Notes: generated from the letters alone by a model not told the origin. Shown: positions 7,918 to 16,073, counted from the first letter of the stretch. The stretch: 35,101 bases of DNA from Lachnospiraceae bacterium (GCA_024683645.1 JAIKYA010000039.1:1-35101); one strand, 5' to 3'. Translations and numbers: made by a program.

Positions 7918-10394
7918 GCCACACCTCCGGTCCGTCTCAGTTCCTCCAGCTCCTTTCTCCTCTTCCTGTTCCTCTCCACGACAGTAACCGCGATCACAAG
8001 TCCCAGCAGTATGATGACTCCTGCGACACACCACAGCACACCGGAGAGTACATACGGTTCCTGCATATATATGACGGTATGTCCTTTGTCCACGTGAACC
8101 AGTCTGTTCACACTCTCAAAGCCTTCGCCGGTAAACATATCGTGCATTGCGATCGTAGTGTCCACATTATCGTAATCGGAATCGATCTCGATACGGTCAT
8201 TACCGTATTCAACCTTTATGGGAACCGTCTGCCTGAGCGGCATCTGACCGATCTCCATCTTGAACAGTTCGGTAAGTATGGGGGTCACCGATCTGTCCTT
8301 GGTCAGTGCATAATGGTATGTCAGGTTGATAGCAAGGACCATGATATTATCATTCTTTACGGAACCGTAAAAATCAAGGCTGACACCGTCTTCACGCGTT
8401 CTCGCATAAGTCTTGTCAAGGCCTGTCACATATACCGTACGCCATGTCGTATACCCCTGGGGGAACAGATCCGTATTAATGATACCCCAGGTCGCTGTCT
8501 CCAGCTCCGGATAGCCGTTCGAGAATATGACATCATGAGCGGTAACTCCCAGAAACTCTCTTTTCTTTGAAACCTCATCTTCCGGTATGCCGTCCGCAAG
8601 TATAACTACACGCACGCCGTTCTCGGCAAGAGTTGTCAGCAGTTCTTCCGCTGCCTTCTTGTCTTCATAGGTAAAACCGTTTAAGTAAATGGTCTTATAC
8701 TTTGACAGTTCTTCATAGGTATAGTCATTGATGTTGGTAGATTCACGCTCTTCCACGGTAGGGAAATCCAGACTGACCATACCGGCTCCGCTTCCTATGC
8801 CGATAGCCGAAAAGTCGCTGAGCACACCGAACTGCCCTTCAACATTATGGTGGTACAGCCTGTAATCTTCATTCATATCCACCAGATTATATCCGCTGCG
8901 GGACGCCGCCGCATCTATCTCTCCCACGGCATCTTCATCCCAGCTGACCGGTTCCATCCAGATGATCACGCTGTCATTACCCAGCTCCAGACATCTGTCG
9001 AAAAGATAGGAAAACTGTCCGCCCGAATATGACTTATCCAGCTGCGTTATATTATATGCGTTTCTGGCACTTCTGTAGTCGGAACCGTAGGTTCCCATCA
9101 GAGGTACATCATAAGCCGATACAAGGAATGATCCGTCGGCCCCCAGGTCCTGCAGATCCATCAAAGCCAGTCTCTGTCTGGTGATATTCTGTGCTTTTTT
9201 GATCAGGGTATCTTCTGCCATCTTCTCCAGTCTGATATCCGCCCCGTCTCCGTCCCCTGCAAGCAGCATCATCGAAGGGATCGCATCCAGTGCCAGTACC
9301 ACCAGCACTCCGACGATGACGGGCCTTTTCAGTGTTTTCCAGGTAAGCAGTGAAAAAAGGATGAGACAGGATGCCAGCGGCAGGTAATTCAGCATTCCCA
9401 GTTTACCCGCTCCGGGTAAAAGCCTGATCAGCGGATAGGCCATGCTCGTTGATGCAAAGAATATGATCCCCGCCGTTCCGAAACCTGCCCCGCTCTTTTT
9501 ATTTGAAGCTATCAGTCCGAAGATTATCAGCAGGAAAAATGCCAGTCCGAAGTAATATCCGTGATCCTCGGACAGCACCCTCAGCAAGGGGTTCAGACTC
9601 TTAAAACCATTCTGAAAGTAGAATGAAAGATTTTCCAGGTCGGCGGTAACTGCATTTCTTCCCTTGGAATAAGATGCCAGCCACAGCCCCGATATCATTG
9701 CCGATGCGATGTAGGAGATCAGCATCAGGCCGAAGCGTCTGAATGTGTGATTAAGCACGGAATAAAGCACAAAGTAAACCGCAAAAGTAAGTGCGGTGAT
9801 AAGTGCAAATACCGGATCAGACAGTGTCAGCACGGAAAAAAGCAGACACACGGCTATAAGCTCATGTCTCCCCAGTTCTTTGGTCCTGGTCAGATAGCTT
9901 TCCGTAAGATGTATCAGCCAGGGCAGCAATACGAAGCAGAACATCCGCTGAAGATTGCCGTCTTCATAGCTTACCTTCATACAGGACGGAGCAAAGAACC
10001 AGAGCAGTCCGAGAAAGCCTCCGAGAAACTGCCTGTTCCTTCTTTTTCCTATCATCATAAATGAGAATGCACCCGCAAAGAACATCAGACCGTTCCATAG
10101 AATGTAAGCCCCCAGCGGACTGCCCCCGCTGATGAACTGAAGTATTGCATAAATATATGCGGGTATGGGTGCCCAGTATCTGAAAGGTGATACGCCGTTG
10201 TACCAGAACCTGTCGTAGAGCGGCCATAATATGCCCTTTTTCAGTGCATCATAAGCTGTACCGCCTTTGTAGATGTGATTCATCACATCCTCTCCCAAAG
10301 GGTAGGCCGGATTGGCGACGATCACTGCCATCAGCACTACAGCAAGTATGATATAGACCACTGTCCATATGACTGTCTGCAGGTGCTTCTTCAA
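7914..10394 (-). CDS. Large polytopic membrane protein, PTPS-related family (PF10131-like)
   Basis: An 826-residue membrane protein. Residues 1-400 contain about ten to eleven hydrophobic segments. The first loop carries PLGEDVMNH, then WYNGVSPFRYWAP, resembling the acidic first loop of GT-C glycosyltransferases that use polyprenyl-phosphate sugars. Residues about 420-770 form an extracytoplasmic domain; the part around ADGIPEDE recalls a class-I glutamine-amidotransferase-like fold without visible catalytic residues. A last TM helix (about 785-807) ends in a basic cytoplasmic tail. The family is called PTPS-related because it occurs with PTPS-like proteins, and it sits directly after one here. 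The start is TTG at 10394, overlapping the upstream stop (TTGA) with GGAGG nine bases before it. Likely role: transfer or modification of a lipid-linked sugar outside the cell (inference). Confidence 0.75.
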   Translation of the reverse strand: MKKHLQTVIWTVVYIILAVVLMAVIVANPAYPLGEDVMNHIYKGGTAYDALKKGILWPLYDRFWYNGVSPFRYWAPIPAYIYAILQFISGGSPLGAYILWNGLMFFAGAFSFMMIGKRRNRQFLGGFLGLLWFFAPSCMKVSYEDGNLQRMFCFVLLPWLIHLTESYLTRTKELGRHELIAVCLLFSVLTLSDPVFALITALTFAVYFVLYSVLNHTFRRFGLMLISYIASAMISGLWLASYSKGRNAVTADLENLSFYFQNGFKSLNPLLRVLSEDHGYYFGLAFFLLIIFGLIASNKKSGAGFGTAGIIFFASTSMAYPLIRLLPGAGKLGMLNYLPLASCLILFSLLTWKTLKRPVIVGVLVVLALDAIPSMMLLAGDGDGADIRLEKMAEDTLIKKAQNITRQRLALMDLQDLGADGSFLVSAYDVPLMGTYGSDYRSARNAYNITQLDKSYSGGQFSYLFDRCLELGNDSVIIWMEPVSWDEDAVGEIDAAASRSGYNLVDMNEDYRLYHHNVEGQFGVLSDFSAIGIGSGAGMVSLDFPTVEERESTNINDYTYEELSKYKTIYLNGFTYEDKKAAEELLTTLAENGVRVVILADGIPEDEVSKKREFLGVTAHDVIFSNGYPELETATWGIINTDLFPQGYTTWRTVYVTGLDKTYARTREDGVSLDFYGSVKNDNIMVLAINLTYHYALTKDRSVTPILTELFKMEIGQMPLRQTVPIKVEYGNDRIEIDSDYDNVDTTIAMHDMFTGEGFESVNRLVHVDKGHTVIYMQEPYVLSGVLWCVAGVIILLGLVIAVTVVERNRKRRKELEELRRTGGVA

Positions 10395-10879
10395 TTTACG
10401 CTTCCTCCCATGTCCTCCAGTATGTCGTCAAGCACGGCATCTATCACGTTATGCATTACTTCCTCGGTATACTCTTCCAGATGAAAACTGTCAAAAGCAT
10501 CATTGAAATTGATGATGTAGCTTCTGGTCGGTGTCTCACTGCCTTCTATGGAGAGCAGCCTTCCTCCTATCTTTTTCACCAGTTCCTGTATGCCGTTGCC
10601 GAAAAACTCCACCATGTTCTCGAGTGTGGGAGCTATGGCATCAAAAGGATCCACGTCGTTCAGTACCCTGTTCTGGTAAGGCCTGAAAAAAGCTTCAATG
10701 GCTTTCTCATATATATTGAACTCCACAAAGCTCTCCCGTCCGATCAGGATATTCAGGGTAAACTCCCAGGTATGCGGATGGGTCTCACCTCTCTTATTGT
10801 TAAAGATGACCCAGTGGTTACCGTTAAGATAAAACTTCAGCCTGTATTCCTGAAATAATCTGTTCTCTATGTTTTTCAT
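10391..10879 (-). CDS. PTPS-like protein A (XrtG-system 6-pyruvoyl-tetrahydropterin-synthase-related)
   Basis: A 162-residue cytoplasmic protein with the PTPS/QueD fold pattern. The three zinc histidines appear as NHW (His22) and HPHTW (His34, His36), and the substrate-anchoring Glu of the ExPT motif is kept in SETPTRSY. The catalytic residues are not: there is no Cys before the HxH pair, and the LDHHYLND segment of QueD reads YQNRVLND here. It therefore should not catalyse pterin synthesis; it may bind a pterin or other small molecule, or act as a scaffold. Families of this type (TIGR03112-like) are found beside XrtG. ATG 10879 overlaps the stop of the sensor gene (ATGA), and its own stop overlaps the next start. 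Confidence 0.78.
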   Translation of the reverse strand: MKNIENRLFQEYRLKFYLNGNHWVIFNNKRGETHPHTWEFTLNILIGRESFVEFNIYEKAIEAFFRPYQNRVLNDVDPFDAIAPTLENMVEFFGNGIQELVKKIGGRLLSIEGSETPTRSYIINFNDAFDSFHLEEYTEEVMHNVIDAVLDDILEDMGGSVN

Positions 10880-11958
10880 ACGTTCCGCTCCCTAAGCACT
10901 CTCACATATTCGTGTATATCGCCGTACTCGGGCGTCCACATCTCCACACTCCTGAGTGTTACGTTTATCCCTATAATGGGTCTCAGTCTCTCATAGGTCT
11001 GGGCTCTCTCACTTCTTAGGAATACGAGAAGTATCTGACCCGCAACATTTGCATCCTCATAAGCGCGGTCGCCTGAGAGTCTGAACCGTATCACGCTGCG
11101 GTCAAGCATCAGCTGGGCTTTTGCAAGGAATTCTTCTTCATTTGCGCAGTTGAAAAGTGCAAATGTAACAGGCGTTATTCCCTTGCCCTGTATCCTGTCC
11201 AGGAAGTCGTCAAGTATGCTCTCCTGGAAAAGTGTACGCTGCATATCATAAGTATTCTTAACGAGCAGTTTGTCATTCAGCTTGTTTATGCTGGCGTTGA
11301 GTCCGGTGATGACCTTTTCCCGCTCTGTGCTTTCTTTCTTTTCCTGTCCGATCCTGTGCGCGAAGATCATCGCTTCAACAACCATTATCAAAACCGAAAG
11401 TGCATAGCAGATAACAAGGTTTATCTCGGAACCAAGGAAAGAGTTATTATCCAGAAATACATCCTTGTTGGTAAGCAGGCACAGCCTGTAGGTGTTTTCT
11501 CCGTACTCAAAGATAACACCGCTGGCCACATAGTTCTTCTGCTCTATGCTTATCTGTCTGTGCGTCACGTGATTGAGCATCAGCTCATCCAGAAACTTCT
11601 GCGCACTCTCGGATATATAGTAGGTTCTGGTAGTAAAACCTTTGTATTTGTTGGTCTCCGTTACGTCCTTGACAAAGAGCATCGCCTCGTTTTTGGAGAA
11701 GGTCCAGTATTTGTTGGTAGAGGCATCAAGTGTTCCCAGTATCTCCTCTATGATCGATGCATCATCACGGTTGTCTTTGATATATATCTGATCCAGAACC
11801 AACTGCACATATGCGTCCTGCTGGTCAGCACATACTTCGATGATACCGTTTTCAAACTGGTGAACGAACAAAAGCCCCAATGCCAGAAGAATCAGACCCA
11901 GCATGGTAGCTATGGTCGCCACCGATGCGAAATAATGTTTTTTTACAAGCTCTTTCAT
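10876..11958 (-). CDS. Two-TM sensor protein with degenerate GGDEF-like cytoplasmic domain
   Basis: A 360-residue membrane protein. TM1 (about 10-33) and TM2 (about 179-200) enclose a ~145-residue extracytoplasmic domain that could sense a ligand. After TM2 comes a coiled-coil stretch (205-245) and then a ~90-residue domain with the alternating strand/helix pattern of nucleotide cyclases (PVTFALFNCANEEEF, then ILLVFLRS). No GGDEF signature is present, so it should not make cyclic di-GMP. It is embedded in the exosortase operon, with a TAATG overlap to the glycosyltransferase and ATGA overlap to PTPS-like A, and a GGAGG ribosome site. A role in sensing the state of the exported glycan or protein and controlling the glycosyltransferase would fit but is inference. 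Confidence 0.65.
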   Translation of the reverse strand: MKELVKKHYFASVATIATMLGLILLALGLLFVHQFENGIIEVCADQQDAYVQLVLDQIYIKDNRDDASIIEEILGTLDASTNKYWTFSKNEAMLFVKDVTETNKYKGFTTRTYYISESAQKFLDELMLNHVTHRQISIEQKNYVASGVIFEYGENTYRLCLLTNKDVFLDNNSFLGSEINLVICYALSVLIMVVEAMIFAHRIGQEKKESTEREKVITGLNASINKLNDKLLVKNTYDMQRTLFQESILDDFLDRIQGKGITPVTFALFNCANEEEFLAKAQLMLDRSVIRFRLSGDRAYEDANVAGQILLVFLRSERAQTYERLRPIIGINVTLRSVEMWTPEYGDIHEYVRVLRERNV

Positions 11959-13331
11959 TACTCCTCCTGATAATTAACGAGTTCCCTGAATTTTCTGAAG
12001 AGACCCAGCGGCTTTGAAAAATCATCTTTAACGACAGCCATGAAGGCATGTCCCTCCTCGCTTAAGTTTCTCGTCTTCCACGAAGAATCCGTACCTATAC
12101 TGTTTATTATACCGGCAAGCCTTATAAAGAATACCGCAAAATTGAAGAACGGAAGCAGTACTATGACCCACCAGTGTTTAGAATAATAGTCCCTCAGAAC
12201 CGGAAATTCTCTCATGAAATAATGGACCGTAAAGAAATACATGTATCCCACGATGATGTAAATAAAGAAGATGAATCCCGTGGAGAGCAGTATCATTCTG
12301 GAAGAATAATGCATCATCAGCATACACAGCAGAGCCAGATACCATATGGCTCTCGGGAAAGCAAAGGTGTGGTCGTAGAGCAGAGTCCTGACACTGACAT
12401 CCATAAAGCTCTTTCCAAAATTGCCTTTTGAATCGAGGAACTGTCTTGCCACCTCGAGCGAACCTCGCTGCCAGCGCTGTCTCTGGGTATACAGCTTGTT
12501 CACGCCTTCAATCGGATCGACATAGAACAGCGCGTTCTCGCATATCTCCACTCTTTCCTTCTGTATATAACGCATCTGGAAAGTGATGTGGGTATCCTCG
12601 CAGATAGTATTCGTATTATAAAGTCTGGATTTTAGTATGGCTGATTTTCTGAATGCCGAAAAAGCACCGGATAAGGTATATACGGCGTTCAGCTCGGAAG
12701 CATAGCTCCTGCCCGCAAGAAACGCCTGGGCATATTCCATAAACTCGATCTCCCTGAAAAGCCTCGGGAAAAAATCGCGAAACTGCAGTATGAGCCTGGG
12801 CTCCGTAAGCACCGCACCCGTCATACAGTTAAGATCGGGCCTGTTTTCAAACTTGTCTACCAGATTGGTCAGGGCATGCGGTTCCAGCACGCCGTCACTG
12901 TCAAGGTTTATGATATACTTTCCCTCACTGTTGTACAGTGCCAGGTTCAGCGCCCTTGATTTTCCCTGCTGGGCGTTCAGCCACTGCATGTTCAGCTCGG
13001 GAAATACGCGCTGGCATTCCCTGTATATCTCAAAACTGTTATCCTTACCCTGGTTGTTCACCAGATATATCCTTATCTTGTCCGAATCATAAGTGGAATT
13101 CTTGATGGAACGTATGCACGCCGAAAGCGTCTGCGCCGAATTATAAACCGGGATTATCAGCGATATCTCCGGATACACCTTCGGTTTTACCAGCTTCTTC
13201 CCTGCCTTTGCCCGTCTGATGAGCAGCAGGAAAAAGCCTCCGAAAGCAGGCACTATCTCCATCAGCACAGGGATGATGATCCATGCGCCCCAGAATATAA
13301 AAGAATGCAGAAAACTGTTAAGTGCTCTCAT
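11958..13331 (-). CDS. Membrane family-2 glycosyltransferase, exosortase G-associated
   Basis: A 457-residue processive-type GT2 enzyme. An N-terminal TM helix (about 9-38) precedes the catalytic domain, which has ISLIIPVYN (57-64), DSD (144-146, metal/nucleotide binding), the acceptor ED motif (245-246) and QRQRW (283-287), the set used by cellulose- and hyaluronan-synthase-like enzymes. Three or four TM helices (about 320-415) follow. Length and context match the family TIGR03111 named for its link with XrtG. It probably builds a polysaccharide or oligosaccharide on a lipid or protein carrier at the membrane; the sugar is unknown. The start ATG 13331 overlaps the XrtG gene by 14 bases and has only a weak ribosome site, so its translation probably depends on coupling to XrtG. 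Confidence 0.88.
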   Translation of the reverse strand: MRALNSFLHSFIFWGAWIIIPVLMEIVPAFGGFFLLLIRRAKAGKKLVKPKVYPEISLIIPVYNSAQTLSACIRSIKNSTYDSDKIRIYLVNNQGKDNSFEIYRECQRVFPELNMQWLNAQQGKSRALNLALYNSEGKYIINLDSDGVLEPHALTNLVDKFENRPDLNCMTGAVLTEPRLILQFRDFFPRLFREIEFMEYAQAFLAGRSYASELNAVYTLSGAFSAFRKSAILKSRLYNTNTICEDTHITFQMRYIQKERVEICENALFYVDPIEGVNKLYTQRQRWQRGSLEVARQFLDSKGNFGKSFMDVSVRTLLYDHTFAFPRAIWYLALLCMLMMHYSSRMILLSTGFIFFIYIIVGYMYFFTVHYFMREFPVLRDYYSKHWWVIVLLPFFNFAVFFIRLAGIINSIGTDSSWKTRNLSEEGHAFMAVVKDDFSKPLGLFRKFRELVNYQEE

Positions 13332-13911
13332 AGTTGAATATCCCGACTTTCATCTTCACTATCTGCGGTTTCGTAAAGACATAGAAATACAAAAGTACCG
13401 ACAGCACATAGAAGAAGATGCGTCCTATATAGGTATGCGCCATATAATAAAACCCACTTCCGCCGAAATGGATTATCTCACATATCAGAGTGATGCGGAG
13501 AGCATTTGCGATAAGGATATACAGTGTACCGAGGATAGATACCAGTATCTTTTCCTGCTTTGTATAAACCTCAAAGAAAAGGAGCAAAGCCAGAAATGCC
13601 ATTATCTCCAGTATACCGGAGCACTCAAAATCTATCTGCAGGGTCATCGCGCCTGCAGGCGTATCAACAAATATCGTACCGTATTTGAAATATGGAACGA
13701 AGGTTCCCGTAGCTCTTCCGATAAATCCCGCTAAAGCAGATACGCCCTGTGCCAGAGGTTCCGTCAGCACCGGGCGTATAAACACCATCATCAATATGAA
13801 CAGGCCGGCACTGCCCCAAAAGAATCTCCATGCTAGTATCTTTGCTTTGTTGAGGACATGGAGCACGTACAGCCAAACCAACGTCCCGATGATTGCGATC
13901 AGCGGGTACAT
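13318..13911 (-). CDS. xrtG: Exosortase family protein XrtG
   Basis: A 197-residue integral membrane transpeptidase/protease of the exosortase/archaeosortase superfamily. The three signature residues are all present: Cys97 in FECSGILE, Arg139 in NALRIT and His159 in AHTYIGR, placed in or beside successive TM helices as in the family. About five to six hydrophobic segments are visible. Exosortases recognise a C-terminal tail (motif, TM helix, basic residues) on exported proteins, cleave it and probably attach the product to another molecule. The gene lies 12 bases after a secreted protein with such a tail and overlaps the partner glycosyltransferase. AAGGAG precedes ATG 13911. The Gram-positive family is known from comparative genomics; I know of no direct biochemical proof of its reaction. 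Confidence 0.92.
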   Translation of the reverse strand: MYPLIAIIGTLVWLYVLHVLNKAKILAWRFFWGSAGLFILMMVFIRPVLTEPLAQGVSALAGFIGRATGTFVPYFKYGTIFVDTPAGAMTLQIDFECSGILEIMAFLALLLFFEVYTKQEKILVSILGTLYILIANALRITLICEIIHFGGSGFYYMAHTYIGRIFFYVLSVLLYFYVFTKPQIVKMKVGIFNYEST

Positions 13912-13923
13912 GATCCGTTCTCC

Positions 13924-15564
13924 TTACAGCAGCTCTGCTGTTTTCTTTTTTCTGAGTATAAGGGCTCCCCCTGCTACTGCCATGCTTAAAAGTATGCCTG
14001 CGACAGGTCCCGATGAAGCACCTGCTGTCTGCAGCCACTTATCACCTATACGTTCATACTTGACTTCGAGGAGCTGCATATCCGTCTCCTGCAGTCCGAA
14101 GAGATCGGCGATCTTGCCCAGCTCCAGATACCATTCAGCCTCATCTCTTGAAGCTGTCTTGGTGATCATCATCTTACCGTATACTTCATTACCGAGTATA
14201 TCGGCCAGCTTCTTCTGATCCTGTCCCGACCAGCCTCTGTGATAAGTAATGTAATACTCATAAGTTCCTTCTGCGAGACGGTTGGTGTCAGGATTCCATA
14301 TAACGTTTCCTTCCTCGTCAGCCGTAACCAGTCTGAACTCAAACCAGAGATTGTTATCACCGTTGATGCGGAGTACAACACCGTAAGTCATCTCGTCGCC
14401 GTGCTCGGTAAGATGAGTGCTCATCTTGGTATATACATGGCCGTAAAGCCTGTTGCCCTGGGTATATAAAGCGCCCTCGCCGTCGGCAACTTCCTTCCAT
14501 GTGCCGGGAGTTGCATACTGTATGAGAGTGTGCGGATAGTATGTCCAGTCTCCGTAAAGGCCGTCATAAACTATGCCGTCGAATTCCTTTGAATGGTCCT
14601 CATGGCTCGTATCAACGATACCCGTTATATAGGGATCGACCATGTAGAAGCCGAAACCATAGGTCGAATTGTTAAGAGGGAGCTGTGATGCCGGGAAAGA
14701 TATCTCCCACTCACCGCCCTGATCCCACTCACCGGTGGTATAGGCAACCTGCGCACCTTCTATACCGCTGACACTGTATACAGCGCCGTTATTCTCTGAA
14801 TTAAGCTGAAGCACCTTCCTGTATCCCAGGTCGGAGATCAGTTCGAAAGTACCGTTCATATTGGGGCCCGACCATGAAGCGGTACCGCAACCCGTATCTC
14901 TTATATAAACGTATACCATATCATCCTGCTGGACTACTGCAACCGCAGTCACTCCGCAGTAGAAATCACTTGCGCCTGCGGGTGTTTTCGACACTGCATC
15001 CCAGTCCGAAAAATTACCGTCTATCGTGATACCGGTAAATACTCCGGTCGGCTCGTCATCTTTAACCGTCTCTTCGGCTTCCTTTTCGCTCACACCGTCA
15101 TCTTCAAGCACTTCCGGTGTGGTTATCTCAGGAACGTCATCGCCGCCTTCGACCTCAACATCATTATTCTCGGGAACCGTCTCCCAGGGGAAGCACTCTT
15201 CGGAATCCTCGGATACCGTCTCTTCCTCGACCGGCTCTTCCACTGTATCCTCATTAACGGTCTCGGTCTCCGGAGCCTCTTCGCTCACATTCTCGGGAGC
15301 GGGATCAGAAACCGGAACCTCCTCTTCTGTAACCTCAGGAGCCTCTTCAACAGGTGCCGGCTCTTCGGTGACCGCAGTGTTGTCATCAGCACTCTCTGTC
15401 TCTTCCGCTGTCACATCCTGCTCGGCAGAAGTCTCCTCGTTCTCTGCGGCAGTGCTTTCTTCCACGCTGTCAGCAGCCGCATAAACGGGCGCAGGCAATG
15501 AAGCCGTGAGCATCATCACGCTTCCTGCCATCGCTATTAATTTCTGAATGAATTTCCTTTTCAT
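13924..15564 (-). CDS. Secreted acidic protein with DOMON-like domain and C-terminal sorting-like tail; candidate XrtG substrate
   Basis: A 546-residue exported protein. The signal peptide ends near PVYA (about residue 29). Residues about 33-180 are a low-complexity Glu/Thr/Val/Asp/Pro linker. ITIDGNFSDW then opens a CBM9/DOMON-like beta-sandwich, and GIVYDGLYGDW opens a second related segment. The C-terminus has a short GASSGP motif (about 515-520), a hydrophobic helix (521-537) and RKKK (538-541), which is the tripartite layout of exosortase or sortase substrates; there is no LPXTG. It matches what is called a Firmicu-CTERM tail, as I recall the naming. Its position directly before xrtG makes it the obvious substrate. 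ATG 15564 has GAGGAG upstream; an in-frame start at 15594 falls inside the preceding gene and is unlikely. Confidence 0.82.
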   Translation of the reverse strand: MKRKFIQKLIAMAGSVMMLTASLPAPVYAAADSVEESTAAENEETSAEQDVTAEETESADDNTAVTEEPAPVEEAPEVTEEEVPVSDPAPENVSEEAPETETVNEDTVEEPVEEETVSEDSEECFPWETVPENNDVEVEGGDDVPEITTPEVLEDDGVSEKEAEETVKDDEPTGVFTGITIDGNFSDWDAVSKTPAGASDFYCGVTAVAVVQQDDMVYVYIRDTGCGTASWSGPNMNGTFELISDLGYRKVLQLNSENNGAVYSVSGIEGAQVAYTTGEWDQGGEWEISFPASQLPLNNSTYGFGFYMVDPYITGIVDTSHEDHSKEFDGIVYDGLYGDWTYYPHTLIQYATPGTWKEVADGEGALYTQGNRLYGHVYTKMSTHLTEHGDEMTYGVVLRINGDNNLWFEFRLVTADEEGNVIWNPDTNRLAEGTYEYYITYHRGWSGQDQKKLADILGNEVYGKMMITKTASRDEAEWYLELGKIADLFGLQETDMQLLEVKYERIGDKWLQTAGASSGPVAGILLSMAVAGGALILRKKKTAELL

Positions 15565-15574
15565 TTTTTTCTCC

Positions 15575-15892
15575 TCACATATAAGTCGAAACAATGTAGG
15601 TTCTGAGGGGATTCTCTCCTATCTCAAGCCTTTCCATATCAACATGGTTAAAATCCAGCCTGTCCCTGATATCATCAAAAAGTCTGTTTCCGATATTCTC
15701 TATACTGGCTTCGCCGCCGAACTCGGGCATATCGTTCAGATACCTGTTTTCGTAATGCCCCAGCACCTCCGCCGCGTATTTCTCTATCTCTTCAAACTTT
15801 TTGCCTTCTTCATCCCTGGGTCTCACATAAGTTGTGATCTCCAGTGTATGCGAATGTTCGTGCTCACGGTTGTTGTCTGCACTGTGTGTCAT
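15575..15892 (-). CDS. PTPS-like protein B, start uncertain
   Basis: A PTPS/QueD-fold protein, first gene of the exosortase operon. Zinc histidines fit THS and HSH; YLNDMPEF matches the QueD YLND segment and the anchoring Glu is in GENPLRTY. As in PTPS-like A, the catalytic Cys is missing and the residues before YLND read YENR instead of LDHH. From ATG 15892 the product is 105 residues, but that ATG has no ribosome site and the frame upstream still reads like the first family strand (VYCFHYYLP). The open frame continues to ACG-GCT-ACG-GTT at 15952, just after an in-frame TGA at 15953-15955. An ATG-to-ACG change, a non-AUG start or a small frameshift would explain this. The stop lies ten bases before the secreted-protein gene. 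Confidence 0.7.
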   Translation of the reverse strand: MTHSADNNREHEHSHTLEITTYVRPRDEEGKKFEEIEKYAAEVLGHYENRYLNDMPEFGGEASIENIGNRLFDDIRDRLDFNHVDMERLEIGENPLRTYIVSTYM

Positions 15893-15961
15893 CGGCAGAT
15901 AATAATGAAAACAATATACTGTTTGAGCTGAATTCTGATTAACCGTAGCCGTTCACCCGCT

Positions 15962-15975
15962 TGTAAGCGTTTTCA
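15962..15975. promoter_or_regulatory. CcpA catabolite-responsive element (cre box)
   Basis: TGTAAGCGTTTTCA matches the cre consensus TGWAANCGNTNWCA at every defined position and on both strands. It lies about 35-48 bases downstream of the predicted transcription start of the exosortase operon, where bound CcpA would block elongation. This predicts repression of the operon by preferred sugars. Confidence 0.75.
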
Positions 15976-16016
15976 CACTTGAGGATACTATATTTATCGA
16001 CACTTATACCAAAAAA

Positions 16017-16045
16017 ATTATAGAATAGTTAACAAAACTTGGCAA
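16017..16045 (-). promoter_or_regulatory. Sigma-A promoter of the exosortase operon
   Basis: Minus-strand -35 TTGCCA (16045-16040), exactly 17 bases, -10 TATAAT (16022-16017). This is the best promoter match in the window. Predicted start is near 16010, giving a short leader that contains the cre box. All eight operon genes follow without another clear promoter or strong terminator. Confidence 0.78.
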
Positions 16046-16073
16046 GTAAAAAACCCGGGGGTGCTTTCACACT

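Noticed and set aside
10876-11958. Active diguanylate cyclase
   Set aside because: No GGDEF/GGEEF signature can be found in the cytoplasmic domain.
15026-15484. Plus-strand Ser/Thr-rich open frame of 152 codons
   Set aside because: It is the antisense of the Glu/Thr-rich linker of the secreted protein; no ribosome site, and the minus-strand gene has signal peptide, domains and a good start.
13924-15564. Sortase-type LPXTG surface protein
   Set aside because: The C-terminal tail has the TM helix and basic residues but no LPXTG-like motif, and the neighbour is an exosortase.
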